This document shows positions 36,100-44,430 of a stretch of DNA of 64,000 nt, piece after piece. How positions within the stretch are numbered: the first letter of the stretch is position 1; each line of letters begins with the position of its first letter. The stretch is taken from assembly GCF_003555545.1 (NCBI RefSeq), contig NZ_CP032157.1:8374546-8438545 (forward strand), written 5' to 3'. Under the pieces are notes generated by a model. It saw only the letters and a program-made list of their open reading frames with translations, did not search any database and was not told the DNA's origin. The position numbers were made by a program, and so were the translations under genes. This DNA comes from Paraflavitalea soli. Its GTDB lineage: Bacteria > Bacteroidota > Bacteroidia > Chitinophagales > Chitinophagaceae.

Positions 36100-37026
36100 A
36101 TGAACACTTCCTCCTTTCCATGGTCTGATCCCTTCAACAGAAGAAAATTCCTTACTCAGGCACTGGGCGCCGCCGGTAGCATGGCCTTACTGTCCCTGCC
36201 ATTGGCGGGTATGGCTGTATCCACGCAAGCGGGTACTGCAGCGCTTACCGTGCAGGACATCATCAACCTCATCCTGGCCGAAGGTAAGCTGCAGCCCAAA
36301 CAGGACACCGTAGATACCCTCAAATCCGGTCAGGCCAGCCAGGTGGTTACCGGTATTGTTACCACCATGTTTGCTACCATCTCCGTCATCGAAGAAGCAG
36401 CGAGGTTGAAAGCCAATTTCATCATGGCGCATGAACCCACGTTTTACAACCACAAAGACGATACAGATTGGGTAAAGAACAATAAGGTAGTGCAGCAAAA
36501 GCAGGAACTGCTGGCAAAGCATGGTATCGCCGTTTGGCGTTTCCATGATTATTGCCATTCCCTGAAGCCCGATGCCATCAGCTATGGTGTTGCCAAAAAA
36601 ACCAACTGGCTGCCGTATTATAAAACAGGAGAACTGATACTGACCATTCCTGCTGCTTCTTTACAACAGATAGCACAGCACCTGAAATCCTCCCTAGGTA
36701 TTACACATGTAAGAGTGATCGGCAACCTGGAGCAGCCCTGCACCCGGGTAGCTTTATTACCAGGCGCCTGGGGTGGACAACGACAGGTAACTGCGGTGGA
36801 AGTTGAAAAGCCAGATGTGCTGATCGTAGGTGAGCTATCAGAATGGGAAACGGCCGAGTACATACGCGATGGCCGTTTATTGGGCGGAAAAACAGCCTTG
36901 ATCGTATTGGGCCACAGTGTGAGTGAAGAACCCGGCATGGAATGGATAGTGGATTGGCTACAACCTAAAATACCTTCCCTTAAAATTACGCATATAGCCT
37001 CCGGTGATCCATTCACCTGGCTTTAA
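36100..37026 (+). CDS. Exported Nif3-like dinuclear metal centre protein
   Basis: The 308-residue protein is of the NIF3/DUF34 family. Conserved parts are the metal-site segment IMAHEPTFYN, WRFHDYCHS, GELSEWETAEYIRDG and LGHSVSEEPGMEW, which supply His and Glu ligands for two metals. Family members are normally cytoplasmic; some relate to GTP cyclohydrolase, but function is not settled. Here the N-terminus carries a twin-arginine motif (NRRKFLTQALGAAGSM) and a hydrophobic segment to about residue 45, predicting export. The neighbours give no pathway clue. Confidence 0.85.
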   Translation: MNTSSFPWSDPFNRRKFLTQALGAAGSMALLSLPLAGMAVSTQAGTAALTVQDIINLILAEGKLQPKQDTVDTLKSGQASQVVTGIVTTMFATISVIEEAARLKANFIMAHEPTFYNHKDDTDWVKNNKVVQQKQELLAKHGIAVWRFHDYCHSLKPDAISYGVAKKTNWLPYYKTGELILTIPAASLQQIAQHLKSSLGITHVRVIGNLEQPCTRVALLPGAWGGQRQVTAVEVEKPDVLIVGELSEWETAEYIRDGRLLGGKTALIVLGHSVSEEPGMEWIVDWLQPKIPSLKITHIASGDPFTWL

Positions 37027-37035
37027 TCATCCATT

Positions 37036-37200
37036 ATGGAATTCAGACCTTATACATCGGCCGACAGAGAAGTAAAATAAGATCACCCCCGGTTTCTACG
37101 CACCGGGCATTGACCGCTATGATATGGTACTGCAACAAGTGCCAGCTTCCCCACGCAATATTACAACCTGGTAGCGGCATCCGGCCTGCTTAATGTAAAC
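37036..37200 (+). pseudogene. Possible remnant of a GNAT acetyltransferase gene
   Basis: A start MEFRPYTSADREV at 37036 runs into a stop at 37078. In another frame just after, TPGFYAPG appears, close to patterns near the start of some GNAT acetyltransferases. No longer frame remains. The resemblance is short, so decay of a GNAT gene is only a suggestion. Confidence 0.3.
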
Positions 37201-37241
37201 ATAACACTGGTTGTGTTTCTTTGCGGCCATATTTGCCAACC

Positions 37242-38849
37242 ATGTTTTTACCCCGCTTTTTTTTAGTAGTCGCGTTGTTATTGATGGGCGCTATGAATCT
37301 CTATGCGCAGCAGGAGCTGGCATTAGCTGCCAATCAAAAAGAAACATCCAGTGCCTTTGACCGGCTTTTTGCTGATTCCTCCTTTACTGAACTTAAAAAT
37401 TCACTGGGCGCTGCCATCAAAAAGGATGATAAGTTAGGCGCCGGCCTTTGCCTGAAGCAGATGGGCCATATCTGCTATCGCCTGGCACATTTTCCCCAGG
37501 CGCTCGATTATCACCTGCAGGCCGATAAAATATTCAGGAAAGAAAAACAACCCCTTCCACTGGCCGAAAACCTCAATGATATCGGTGTCATCTTTCTGCA
37601 CAACCATCAGCCCGACCTGGCACGCCAGCAATACGATGAGGCTTTGGCCATTTATAAGAAGGCAGGTGATAAGCGGGGAATGGCATTTACCTATGGAAAG
37701 ATCGGTCACTTGTTTGTGATGGGACATCGCTACGACAGCGGCTTCTATTACCAGCGGCTGGCCTTGAATGAATATGTATTGCTGGGTGATAAAACCGGTA
37801 TGGCAAAGATGAATGGTGAGATGGGCAATATTTATGAAGACCTGGAAAAATATGATACCGCCTGGACTTATTTCGAAAAAGCACAGGTATTGAGCCAGCA
37901 AACCGGAGATACCGCTATCTATATTGAAGCACTGAACAATATGGGCGATATTTTCCGCAAAACGGGTCGCTACGAGCAGGCATTGCCATTGACCCGCCAG
38001 GCGCTGGAACTATCCCTGCTCACCAATGAACTATTCCACCTGGGCAGCGCTTACCGCGATATGGCAAAAACCTATCACCTGATGGGTAACAATGACAGCG
38101 CCTATTATTACCAGCGCATAGGACAGGCTTATGTGCAGGAAATCTATTCGAGAGAGAACGGTACCCAATTGGCCATATTGAAAACCATGTATGATGTGGA
38201 GAAACAGAACAATGAGATCATTAAGTTGAAAGCTACCCGCAAGATCACCGTGGCCATTGTTATCATTGGGTTATTATTATTGATGCTGGGTGGATTGGTC
38301 ATTAGCCGCCAGCGCCTGCGGATCAGGAATGCACATTTGATGCATGAACAGGAAAAGCAATCCCACCATGCCGTGCAGGCCATGATGGGATTGCAGGAGC
38401 AAACCCTGAAACAGGAACTGGAACTGAGGTCCAGGGAATTGAGCTCCTTTACCCTTCATATTATGCAAAAGAACCAGTTCCTGGAAAAGCTACACCTGCA
38501 GGTAGATGACATGCTGAAGGATGACAAGCGCGACCAACGCAAGCCATTAAAACAATTGCAGCTACAGATCAACCAGCATTTTAACCACGACCAGCATTGG
38601 GAAGAATTCCGCAACATTTTTGACCAGGTGCACCAGGCTTTTTTCCTGAAGCTCAAAGAACATTGCGACACATTGACCAGGAGCGAGCTGCGCATAGTAG
38701 CCCTGCTGAAAATGAACCTTACCTCAGCCGATATGGCTACTTTATTAGGTATTTCAGAAGACAGTATCCGGGTAATGCGCTACCGCTTGCGGAAAAAACT
38801 CAACCTGCCGCAGGGCGAAAGCCTCACCATGTTCATACAATCCCTGTAA
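37242..38849 (+). CDS. TPR-containing membrane regulator with C-terminal LuxR-like helix-turn-helix
   Basis: ATG at 37242 is chosen over TTG at 37221, giving 535 residues with a signal peptide (to about AMNLYAQ). Periplasmic tetratricopeptide repeats follow (about 65-300; LAENLNDIGVIFLHNHQPDL, AKMNGEMGNIYEDLEKYDTA, ALNNMGDIFRKTGRYEQAL). Next come one membrane helix near 334-353 (ITVAIVIIGLLLLMLGG), a long coiled-coil (about 360-430) and a C-terminal helix-turn-helix (about 477-535) with LTRSELRIVALLKMN and LGISEDSIRVMRYRLRKKL. This one-component architecture is common in Bacteroidota; signal and targets are unknown. A direct link to the downstream peroxidase/phosphatase run is possible but unproven. 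Confidence 0.9.
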   Translation: MFLPRFFLVVALLLMGAMNLYAQQELALAANQKETSSAFDRLFADSSFTELKNSLGAAIKKDDKLGAGLCLKQMGHICYRLAHFPQALDYHLQADKIFRKEKQPLPLAENLNDIGVIFLHNHQPDLARQQYDEALAIYKKAGDKRGMAFTYGKIGHLFVMGHRYDSGFYYQRLALNEYVLLGDKTGMAKMNGEMGNIYEDLEKYDTAWTYFEKAQVLSQQTGDTAIYIEALNNMGDIFRKTGRYEQALPLTRQALELSLLTNELFHLGSAYRDMAKTYHLMGNNDSAYYYQRIGQAYVQEIYSRENGTQLAILKTMYDVEKQNNEIIKLKATRKITVAIVIIGLLLLMLGGLVISRQRLRIRNAHLMHEQEKQSHHAVQAMMGLQEQTLKQELELRSRELSSFTLHIMQKNQFLEKLHLQVDDMLKDDKRDQRKPLKQLQLQINQHFNHDQHWEEFRNIFDQVHQAFFLKLKEHCDTLTRSELRIVALLKMNLTSADMATLLGISEDSIRVMRYRLRKKLNLPQGESLTMFIQSL

Positions 38850-39067
38850 GCAATCGAGCTGTTAATATTTTGATAATGGGCAATTTGTTTCGGAAAGCGT
38901 GGCTGTTTATCAAAGGATTAGAAAGGTTTTGTTACAGAAGTTTCCATTTTGCCTACGCTGCTGCAACGACTGCTGCCTTTTTACAACGCGCCGGATTTGC
39001 CAAATGCCTGAACGAAACAGCATTTTTGCGCCGCGGATCAGGAAACATTTTTTAACCACCGGGAATC
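38850..39067 (+). other. Intergenic spacer before the peroxidase gene
   Basis: No reading frame or clear terminator is seen. The stretch is AT-rich near 38865-38950 and must carry the promoter of the peroxidase gene; no consensus element could be assigned with confidence. Confidence 0.3.
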
Positions 39068-40930
39068 ATGAAACAGTTTAAGGTAATGAAGTTGATAGCT
39101 GGTATGTTTTGTAGCTGCTTTTGCCTGGTGGTAATGGTGAGCCTTACCCAGCCTTCCCGTACCACAACCGGTGTAGAACCAGCCGTGCTTTTTTTCAAAA
39201 CCCAATCCGACAGTTTTGCCATAGCGGCCCTGCAATTGCAAACAGCCCTGGCAGCTATTGATAAAGACAAACCTGCTACACTGGCCAATAGCCGTGAAGC
39301 ACTGAAGCGGTGCAGGGTGCACTATAAAAAAATAGAATTCTTCCTGGCCTATTTCTTTAAAAGCTCCTCCCTCATTTACAATGCACCACCCAAGGTCGAG
39401 ATCGAAGAGCCCTATATGGAATACCAGGAGCCCATTGGCTTGCAGGTAATGGAAGGCCTGCTCTTTGAAAAAGAGGTAGTTGCTAAGAAGGAAGTCTTGT
39501 TGCAGCAGGCCGATGCCATTGCTTCTTCCGCCAAAGACCTGCATGCCTTGCTGCATGGCTTTCAGGCCGATGACAAACAGCTGCTGGAAAGTATCAGGCT
39601 TGAATTGATCAGGGTGATCACCCTCGGTATTACCGGCTTTGATGCACCGCTGTTGAAGTCGGGCCTGGCAGAAGCAAGTGCCTCCCTCGAAGCAGTGCAA
39701 TATGTGATACAGCCATATCTCAGCAGGGGTGCTCCGCAGGCAGACAGTGTAACGAAATACCTGGGCGGCTGCCGGCAGTTCCTGCAAGAGTACCAGGACT
39801 TTGACAGTTTCGACAGGATGACCTTTCTCACGCAGCATATGTTGCCATTGCAGCAATATGTAGGCTTGCTGATAAAGGAATTAAACCTGCAATACAATAC
39901 AACCGGTGGTACGATCAATTACGAGGCCGGCAATATATTCAGCCCCGATGCCCTGAACCTCCTGGCTTTTCCACGGGCGGGCACGCAGGCAGACAGTGCC
40001 TTGCTGGCATTAGGAAAACAATTGTTTTTTGAACCTGGCCTGTCCGGTAATAACAAGGTGAGCTGCGCTACCTGTCACAATCCCGCGCTGCATTTTACCG
40101 ATACCCTCACCACCAGCCTCGCCTTCGACGGACAGGCACACGTGCGGCGCAATGCGGTTTCCCTGTTGTATGCCGGATTTCAGTATGAACAATTCTGGGA
40201 TGGCAGGGCCAAAAGTATTGAGGAACAGGTAAGGACCGTGATCAATGATCCGAAGGAAATGAATGGGGGAGAGTCAACCATCCTTTCCCTCTTGCAACAC
40301 AAGCCTACTTACACCAGGCTATTCAAAGAGGCTTTTGGGCAACAGCTGGATACCATGACACTCATCAACCAGGTGGCCCTGCCCATTGCTGCTTATGTGC
40401 GGAGCCTTAATCCACGCAATTCCAGGTTTGATCGATATATGCAGGGTGATCATACAACACTGACAGCACCGGAGGTCAATGGTTTTAATTTATTCATGGG
40501 CAAAGCCCAATGCGGCACCTGTCACTTTGCACCCTTGTTCAATGGGTTGGTGCCTCCCTTGTACAACCTGACCGAACTGGAAGTGCTGGGCACTACCAAA
40601 ACCGATAACCTCGATCAACCTGAAATGGATGCCGACTATGGCCGGTATGATATATTCCAGATCGATTTCTATGAAAGAGCTTTCAAAACTCCTACCGTAA
40701 GAAATGCATCCGCCACAGCGCCTTATATGCACAATGGATCTTTTAAGACCCTGGAGGCCGTAGTGGAGTTTTATAATAAAGGCGGCGCCATTGGGCTGGG
40801 CCTCGATGTACACAATCAAACCTTATCTGCCTTACCCTTGAACCTTTCGAAAGAAGAGGTCAACGATATTGTTCAATTCCTCCGCACATTGGAGGATTCG
40901 GTTGCCACCTATATCCCGGAAAAGAAATAA
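39068..40930 (+). CDS. Dihaem cytochrome c peroxidase (CcpA/MauG family) with N-terminal helical domain
   Basis: The 620-residue exported protein has an N-terminal helical domain of about 250 residues (possible imelysin-like fold, for example RCRVHYKKIEFFLAYFFKSS and YMEYQEPIGLQVMEGLLFE). The peroxidase part has two haem motifs, CATCH at 333-337 and CGTCH at 482-486. Conserved FDGQAHVRRNAVSLLYAG, FWDGRAKSIEEQ and KTPTVRNASATAPYMHNGSF fit the family. Such enzymes reduce peroxide or oxidise substrates in the periplasm. The gene leads a plus-strand set with two phosphatases and a TonB-dependent receptor; whether they form one operon is unclear (37-base gap). Confidence 0.93.
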   Translation: MKQFKVMKLIAGMFCSCFCLVVMVSLTQPSRTTTGVEPAVLFFKTQSDSFAIAALQLQTALAAIDKDKPATLANSREALKRCRVHYKKIEFFLAYFFKSSSLIYNAPPKVEIEEPYMEYQEPIGLQVMEGLLFEKEVVAKKEVLLQQADAIASSAKDLHALLHGFQADDKQLLESIRLELIRVITLGITGFDAPLLKSGLAEASASLEAVQYVIQPYLSRGAPQADSVTKYLGGCRQFLQEYQDFDSFDRMTFLTQHMLPLQQYVGLLIKELNLQYNTTGGTINYEAGNIFSPDALNLLAFPRAGTQADSALLALGKQLFFEPGLSGNNKVSCATCHNPALHFTDTLTTSLAFDGQAHVRRNAVSLLYAGFQYEQFWDGRAKSIEEQVRTVINDPKEMNGGESTILSLLQHKPTYTRLFKEAFGQQLDTMTLINQVALPIAAYVRSLNPRNSRFDRYMQGDHTTLTAPEVNGFNLFMGKAQCGTCHFAPLFNGLVPPLYNLTELEVLGTTKTDNLDQPEMDADYGRYDIFQIDFYERAFKTPTVRNASATAPYMHNGSFKTLEAVVEFYNKGGAIGLGLDVHNQTLSALPLNLSKEEVNDIVQFLRTLEDSVATYIPEKK

Positions 40931-40967
40931 TAACATAACAATCATTTAAAGTAAAAATCACAAGCCC

Positions 40968-42557
40968 ATGGCTGTAGGTTGGAAGGTCCTTGTATGTTCT
41001 CTATTGTTAGCTGTCAATGTAATGGCGCAGGATAGTGCGCCCTTGTCCAAAAAAGATCCTGCCGGAAAAGTATTGGTAAAACCTCAGTTGATCCGTGGCC
41101 CTTACCTGCAGGTAGCTACCACCAATAGCATGGTCGTACGCTGGCGTACCGATGCTTTTGCCAGAAGCAGGGTACGCTACGGAACCGAAGCAGGCAAGCT
41201 GGACAAACTGGCCGATGATTCAGCCTTAACGACTGAGCACCTGGTAAAACTCACGGGCCTTACTCCCGGCACCAAATACTATTATTCAATTGGTGGTATA
41301 AAAGATACCCTGCAGAGTGGCCCGGAAAACTATTTCTTCACCCTTACCGCCGCAGGCAGTGAAGGCATGGTGCGCGTAGGTGCTTTTGGCGATTGCGGCA
41401 ATAACTCCATTAACCAGCGTAATGTAAGAAATGCCTTTATAAAATACCTGGGCAGCGATTATATGAATGCCTGGATATTGCTGGGTGATAATTCCTACCC
41501 CGATGGGGCAGATGCCGAGTTGCAGGCCAAGTTCTTCAATATCTATAAAGATGATCTCCTCAAAAAGTATCCTTTATTCCCCGCCCCCGGCAATCATGAT
41601 TACCATGATATTGAATTTTCAGCAGAGGTAGCCCAAAGGACCAAGGAGGTGGCTTACTACCAAAACTTCTCCATGCCCGAAGCGGGCGAGGCGGGTGGTG
41701 TTGCTTCCCATACCAAGGCTTTCTATTCTTTCGATATTGGCAATGTTCATTTCCTGTCCCTCGATTCTTATGGAAAAGAAGCCAACCAGTTCAGGATCTA
41801 TGATACCCTGGGGCCTCAGGTGCAATGGGTGAAGAAGGACCTCGAAGCGAATACCAACCGCCAGTGGGTGGTAGCTTACTGGCATCACCCGCCTTATACC
41901 ATGGGCTCACATAGTTCTGATGGGGTAGGAGAACTGGCTAAGATAAGAGAGAATTTTATCCGCATCCTGGAGCGCTACGGGGTTGATCTTATTCTTTGCG
42001 GCCATAGCCATGATTATGAGCGGAGCGGTTTGCTGCAAGGTCATTATGGAGCGGAGGCCAGTTTCAATGCAGCCGAACATACCCTGAGCCCTTCCACCGG
42101 GCGCTATGATGGCAGCAGCAATTCCTGCCCCTACTTTAAGAATTCGGCTACTGGACAGGGTACGGTGTATGTGGTGAGTGGCTCGGCTGGTCAATTGGGT
42201 GGCCGGTCTGCAGGATTCCCCCACAATGCTATGCAATATTCCAATGATTCAGTAGGCGGCGCTTCGATCATTGAAGTGCGGGGCAATCGCCTTGACCTTA
42301 AATGGATCTGTGCCGATGGCGTGATACGCGATCAGTTTACCATGATGAAGGATGTGAACAAAACAGTGCAGGTGAAAGGAAAGAAAGGCGTGCCCCTAAT
42401 CCTCACCGCTTCCTTTGTAGGCAATTATCAGTGGAACAAAAAAGGAGCTACTGCCCGCAGCATCACCGTGATGCCCACCAGCCGCAAAACAGTGTATGAG
42501 GTAAAAGATCCTTTTAGCTGCGTGAAAGATGTATTTGAAGTAGTGGCAACAAAGTAA
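40968..42557 (+). CDS. Purple-acid-phosphatase-like metallophosphoesterase (paralogue 1)
   Basis: The 529-residue secreted protein has a signal peptide (to about MAQ, residue 21), an N-terminal fibronectin-III-like domain of purple acid phosphatases (RGPYLQVATTNSMVVRWRTD), and the metallophosphoesterase motifs GAFGDCGNN, LLGDNSYPDG, PAPGNHDYHD, VAYWHHPPYT and CGHSHDYERS. These provide the two-metal site. A C-terminal domain of about 60 residues (ILTASFVGNYQWNKKG, DPFSCVKDVFEV) follows. The enzyme probably releases phosphate from organic esters outside the cytoplasm. The next gene encodes a close paralogue with the same layout. Confidence 0.93.
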   Translation: MAVGWKVLVCSLLLAVNVMAQDSAPLSKKDPAGKVLVKPQLIRGPYLQVATTNSMVVRWRTDAFARSRVRYGTEAGKLDKLADDSALTTEHLVKLTGLTPGTKYYYSIGGIKDTLQSGPENYFFTLTAAGSEGMVRVGAFGDCGNNSINQRNVRNAFIKYLGSDYMNAWILLGDNSYPDGADAELQAKFFNIYKDDLLKKYPLFPAPGNHDYHDIEFSAEVAQRTKEVAYYQNFSMPEAGEAGGVASHTKAFYSFDIGNVHFLSLDSYGKEANQFRIYDTLGPQVQWVKKDLEANTNRQWVVAYWHHPPYTMGSHSSDGVGELAKIRENFIRILERYGVDLILCGHSHDYERSGLLQGHYGAEASFNAAEHTLSPSTGRYDGSSNSCPYFKNSATGQGTVYVVSGSAGQLGGRSAGFPHNAMQYSNDSVGGASIIEVRGNRLDLKWICADGVIRDQFTMMKDVNKTVQVKGKKGVPLILTASFVGNYQWNKKGATARSITVMPTSRKTVYEVKDPFSCVKDVFEVVATK

Positions 42558-42582
42558 TGGCTTGTTAAACTGTCACCCTTGT

Positions 42583-42612
42583 CCAATGTCAGGCTGAGCC
42601 TGTCGAAGCCGT
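42583..42612. repeat. Short dispersed repeat between the phosphatase genes
   Basis: The stretch contains GTCAGGCTGAGCCTGTCGAA, with the palindrome CAGGCTGAGCCTG at its centre, followed by GCCGTCT. A diverged relative lies at 33382 (GTCAGGAGCCTGTCGATGGC). This looks like an intergenic repeat family; no gene is associated. Confidence 0.65.
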
Positions 42613-42673
42613 CTAAATGAAAGGCGAAAGGAAACGGAACTTATTATAAACAAATCAATCAAGTAGAAAACAG

Positions 42674-44290
42674 GTGAAAAAGAATTTATTACTGTACATG
42701 ACAGGGCTGCTCACCATTGCGTGTGCAGCGACCAACGCACAGGATACCACAAAACCAAGGCCCGCAAAACCAGCACAGGAAGAACGCAAACCCAATGTGC
42801 TGGCCCACCTGCTGCGTGGACCTTATTTACAGGTAGCCACCGACAACAGCATTATTATCCGCTGGCGTACAGATGCCTTGACAAGAAGTGTGGTGAATTA
42901 CGGTGTGAACGAAAACGGACTCACCATGCGTACAGAAGAGCCCACCCTCACCTTTGAGCACAAAGTGCAATTAACCGGTCTTTCTCCCCGCACCAAATAT
43001 TATTATGCCATTGGCGGGGGAGCCGGTGATACCCTGCAAAAAGGAAGCGATAACTATTTCGTAACCCTTCCCGTACCTGGTACAGAAGGTGTCTACCGCA
43101 TTGGCGTATTTGGCGATTGCGGCAACAACTCCACCAACCAGCGCAGTGTGCGCGATCAGGTAGAGAAATACCTCGACACAAAGCCCATGGATGCCTGGAT
43201 ATTATTGGGTGATAATGCCTATTCATCCGGCACCGATCCTGAGTTCCAGGAAAAGTTCTTCAACATATACAAGGATGGTCTCTTAAAGAAATATCCTTTG
43301 TTTCCTGCGCCCGGCAATCATGATTACAATGATTTCTACCAATACAAGGCAACTGCGCAGGCATCAAAAGATATAGCTTATTACCAGAGTTTTTCCATGC
43401 CGGCCAATGGAGAAGCGGGTGGTGTCCCTTCCGGTACTCCTGCTTATTATTCTTTTGATATTGGCAATGCCCATTTCCTGTCGCTGGACTCTTATGGAAA
43501 AGAAGACAACAACGCTACCCGCCTGTATGATACTGCCGGCGCCCAGGTGCAGTGGATCAAAAAAGACCTCGAAGCATATAATAATACCCGCAGGGGATGG
43601 GTGATTGCTTACTGGCACCACCCGCCCTATACCATGGGATCACATAACTCCGATAAGGAAGGCGAGCTGGTAAAGATGCGCGAGAATTTTATCAGGATAC
43701 TGGAGCGCTATGGTGTTGACCTCATTCTTTGCGGCCATAGCCATTTGTACGAGCGTTCACGGTTAATGCAGGGCCATTATGGCATGGAAGCAACTTTCAA
43801 TGCTGCTGAACACAACCTGAGTACTTCCACCGCTTTGTATGATGGCAGCGAAAACTCCTGCCCCTATATCAAAGATACCCTTACCAATAAGGGCACCGTG
43901 TATGTGGTTACCGGATCAGCCGGTGCCCTGGGAAGATCGCAGCCCACCTATCCCCACGATGCCATGTTTTACTCCAACACCGAATTGGGCGGAGCGTCTA
44001 TGGTAGAAGTAACAGAAAACAAACTGGAACTGAAATGGATCTGTTCCGACGGACAGATCAGGGACCATTTTGTAATGATGAAAGATGTGAATAAAACGAA
44101 GATCATCCAGGCAAAGAAGGGCGAGCCCGTAACGCTTACCGCTTCTTTTGTAGGCGCCTACACCTGGAATAAAAGAAAGGAGACCAGCCGGAGTATTACC
44201 GTAAAGCCGGCTGCCGGAAAAACCATGTACGAAGTGATCGATCCTTACACCTGCCTCAAGGACAGGTTTGAAGTAAGGGTCACCCGATAA
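42674..44290 (+). CDS. Purple-acid-phosphatase-like metallophosphoesterase (paralogue 2)
   Basis: Translation most likely starts at GTG 42674, which begins a clear signal peptide (KKNLLLYMTGLLTIACAATN). The 538-residue protein repeats the domain order of its upstream neighbour: RGPYLQVATDNSIIIRWRTD, GVFGDCGNN, LLGDNAYSSG, PAPGNHDYND, IAYWHHPPYT, CGHSHLYERS and the C-terminal LTASFVGAYTWNK domain. The two are tandem duplicates that have diverged. All metal-binding residues are kept in both, so both should be active. It precedes the TonB-dependent receptor gene by 140 bases. Confidence 0.93.
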   Translation: MKKNLLLYMTGLLTIACAATNAQDTTKPRPAKPAQEERKPNVLAHLLRGPYLQVATDNSIIIRWRTDALTRSVVNYGVNENGLTMRTEEPTLTFEHKVQLTGLSPRTKYYYAIGGGAGDTLQKGSDNYFVTLPVPGTEGVYRIGVFGDCGNNSTNQRSVRDQVEKYLDTKPMDAWILLGDNAYSSGTDPEFQEKFFNIYKDGLLKKYPLFPAPGNHDYNDFYQYKATAQASKDIAYYQSFSMPANGEAGGVPSGTPAYYSFDIGNAHFLSLDSYGKEDNNATRLYDTAGAQVQWIKKDLEAYNNTRRGWVIAYWHHPPYTMGSHNSDKEGELVKMRENFIRILERYGVDLILCGHSHLYERSRLMQGHYGMEATFNAAEHNLSTSTALYDGSENSCPYIKDTLTNKGTVYVVTGSAGALGRSQPTYPHDAMFYSNTELGGASMVEVTENKLELKWICSDGQIRDHFVMMKDVNKTKIIQAKKGEPVTLTASFVGAYTWNKRKETSRSITVKPAAGKTMYEVIDPYTCLKDRFEVRVTR

Positions 44291-44430
44291 GATTTCCGAA
44301 GTGTTCATCAATCCTGCTTAGCAGCAGGCCCACGTAACAGTCAGTGGTTTTTAAAAAAAGCCATCATCGACTGAAGGGGATACCTATTGCCCAAAAGATC
44401 CTGATTTATACCGAACTAAAAACAAAAATT

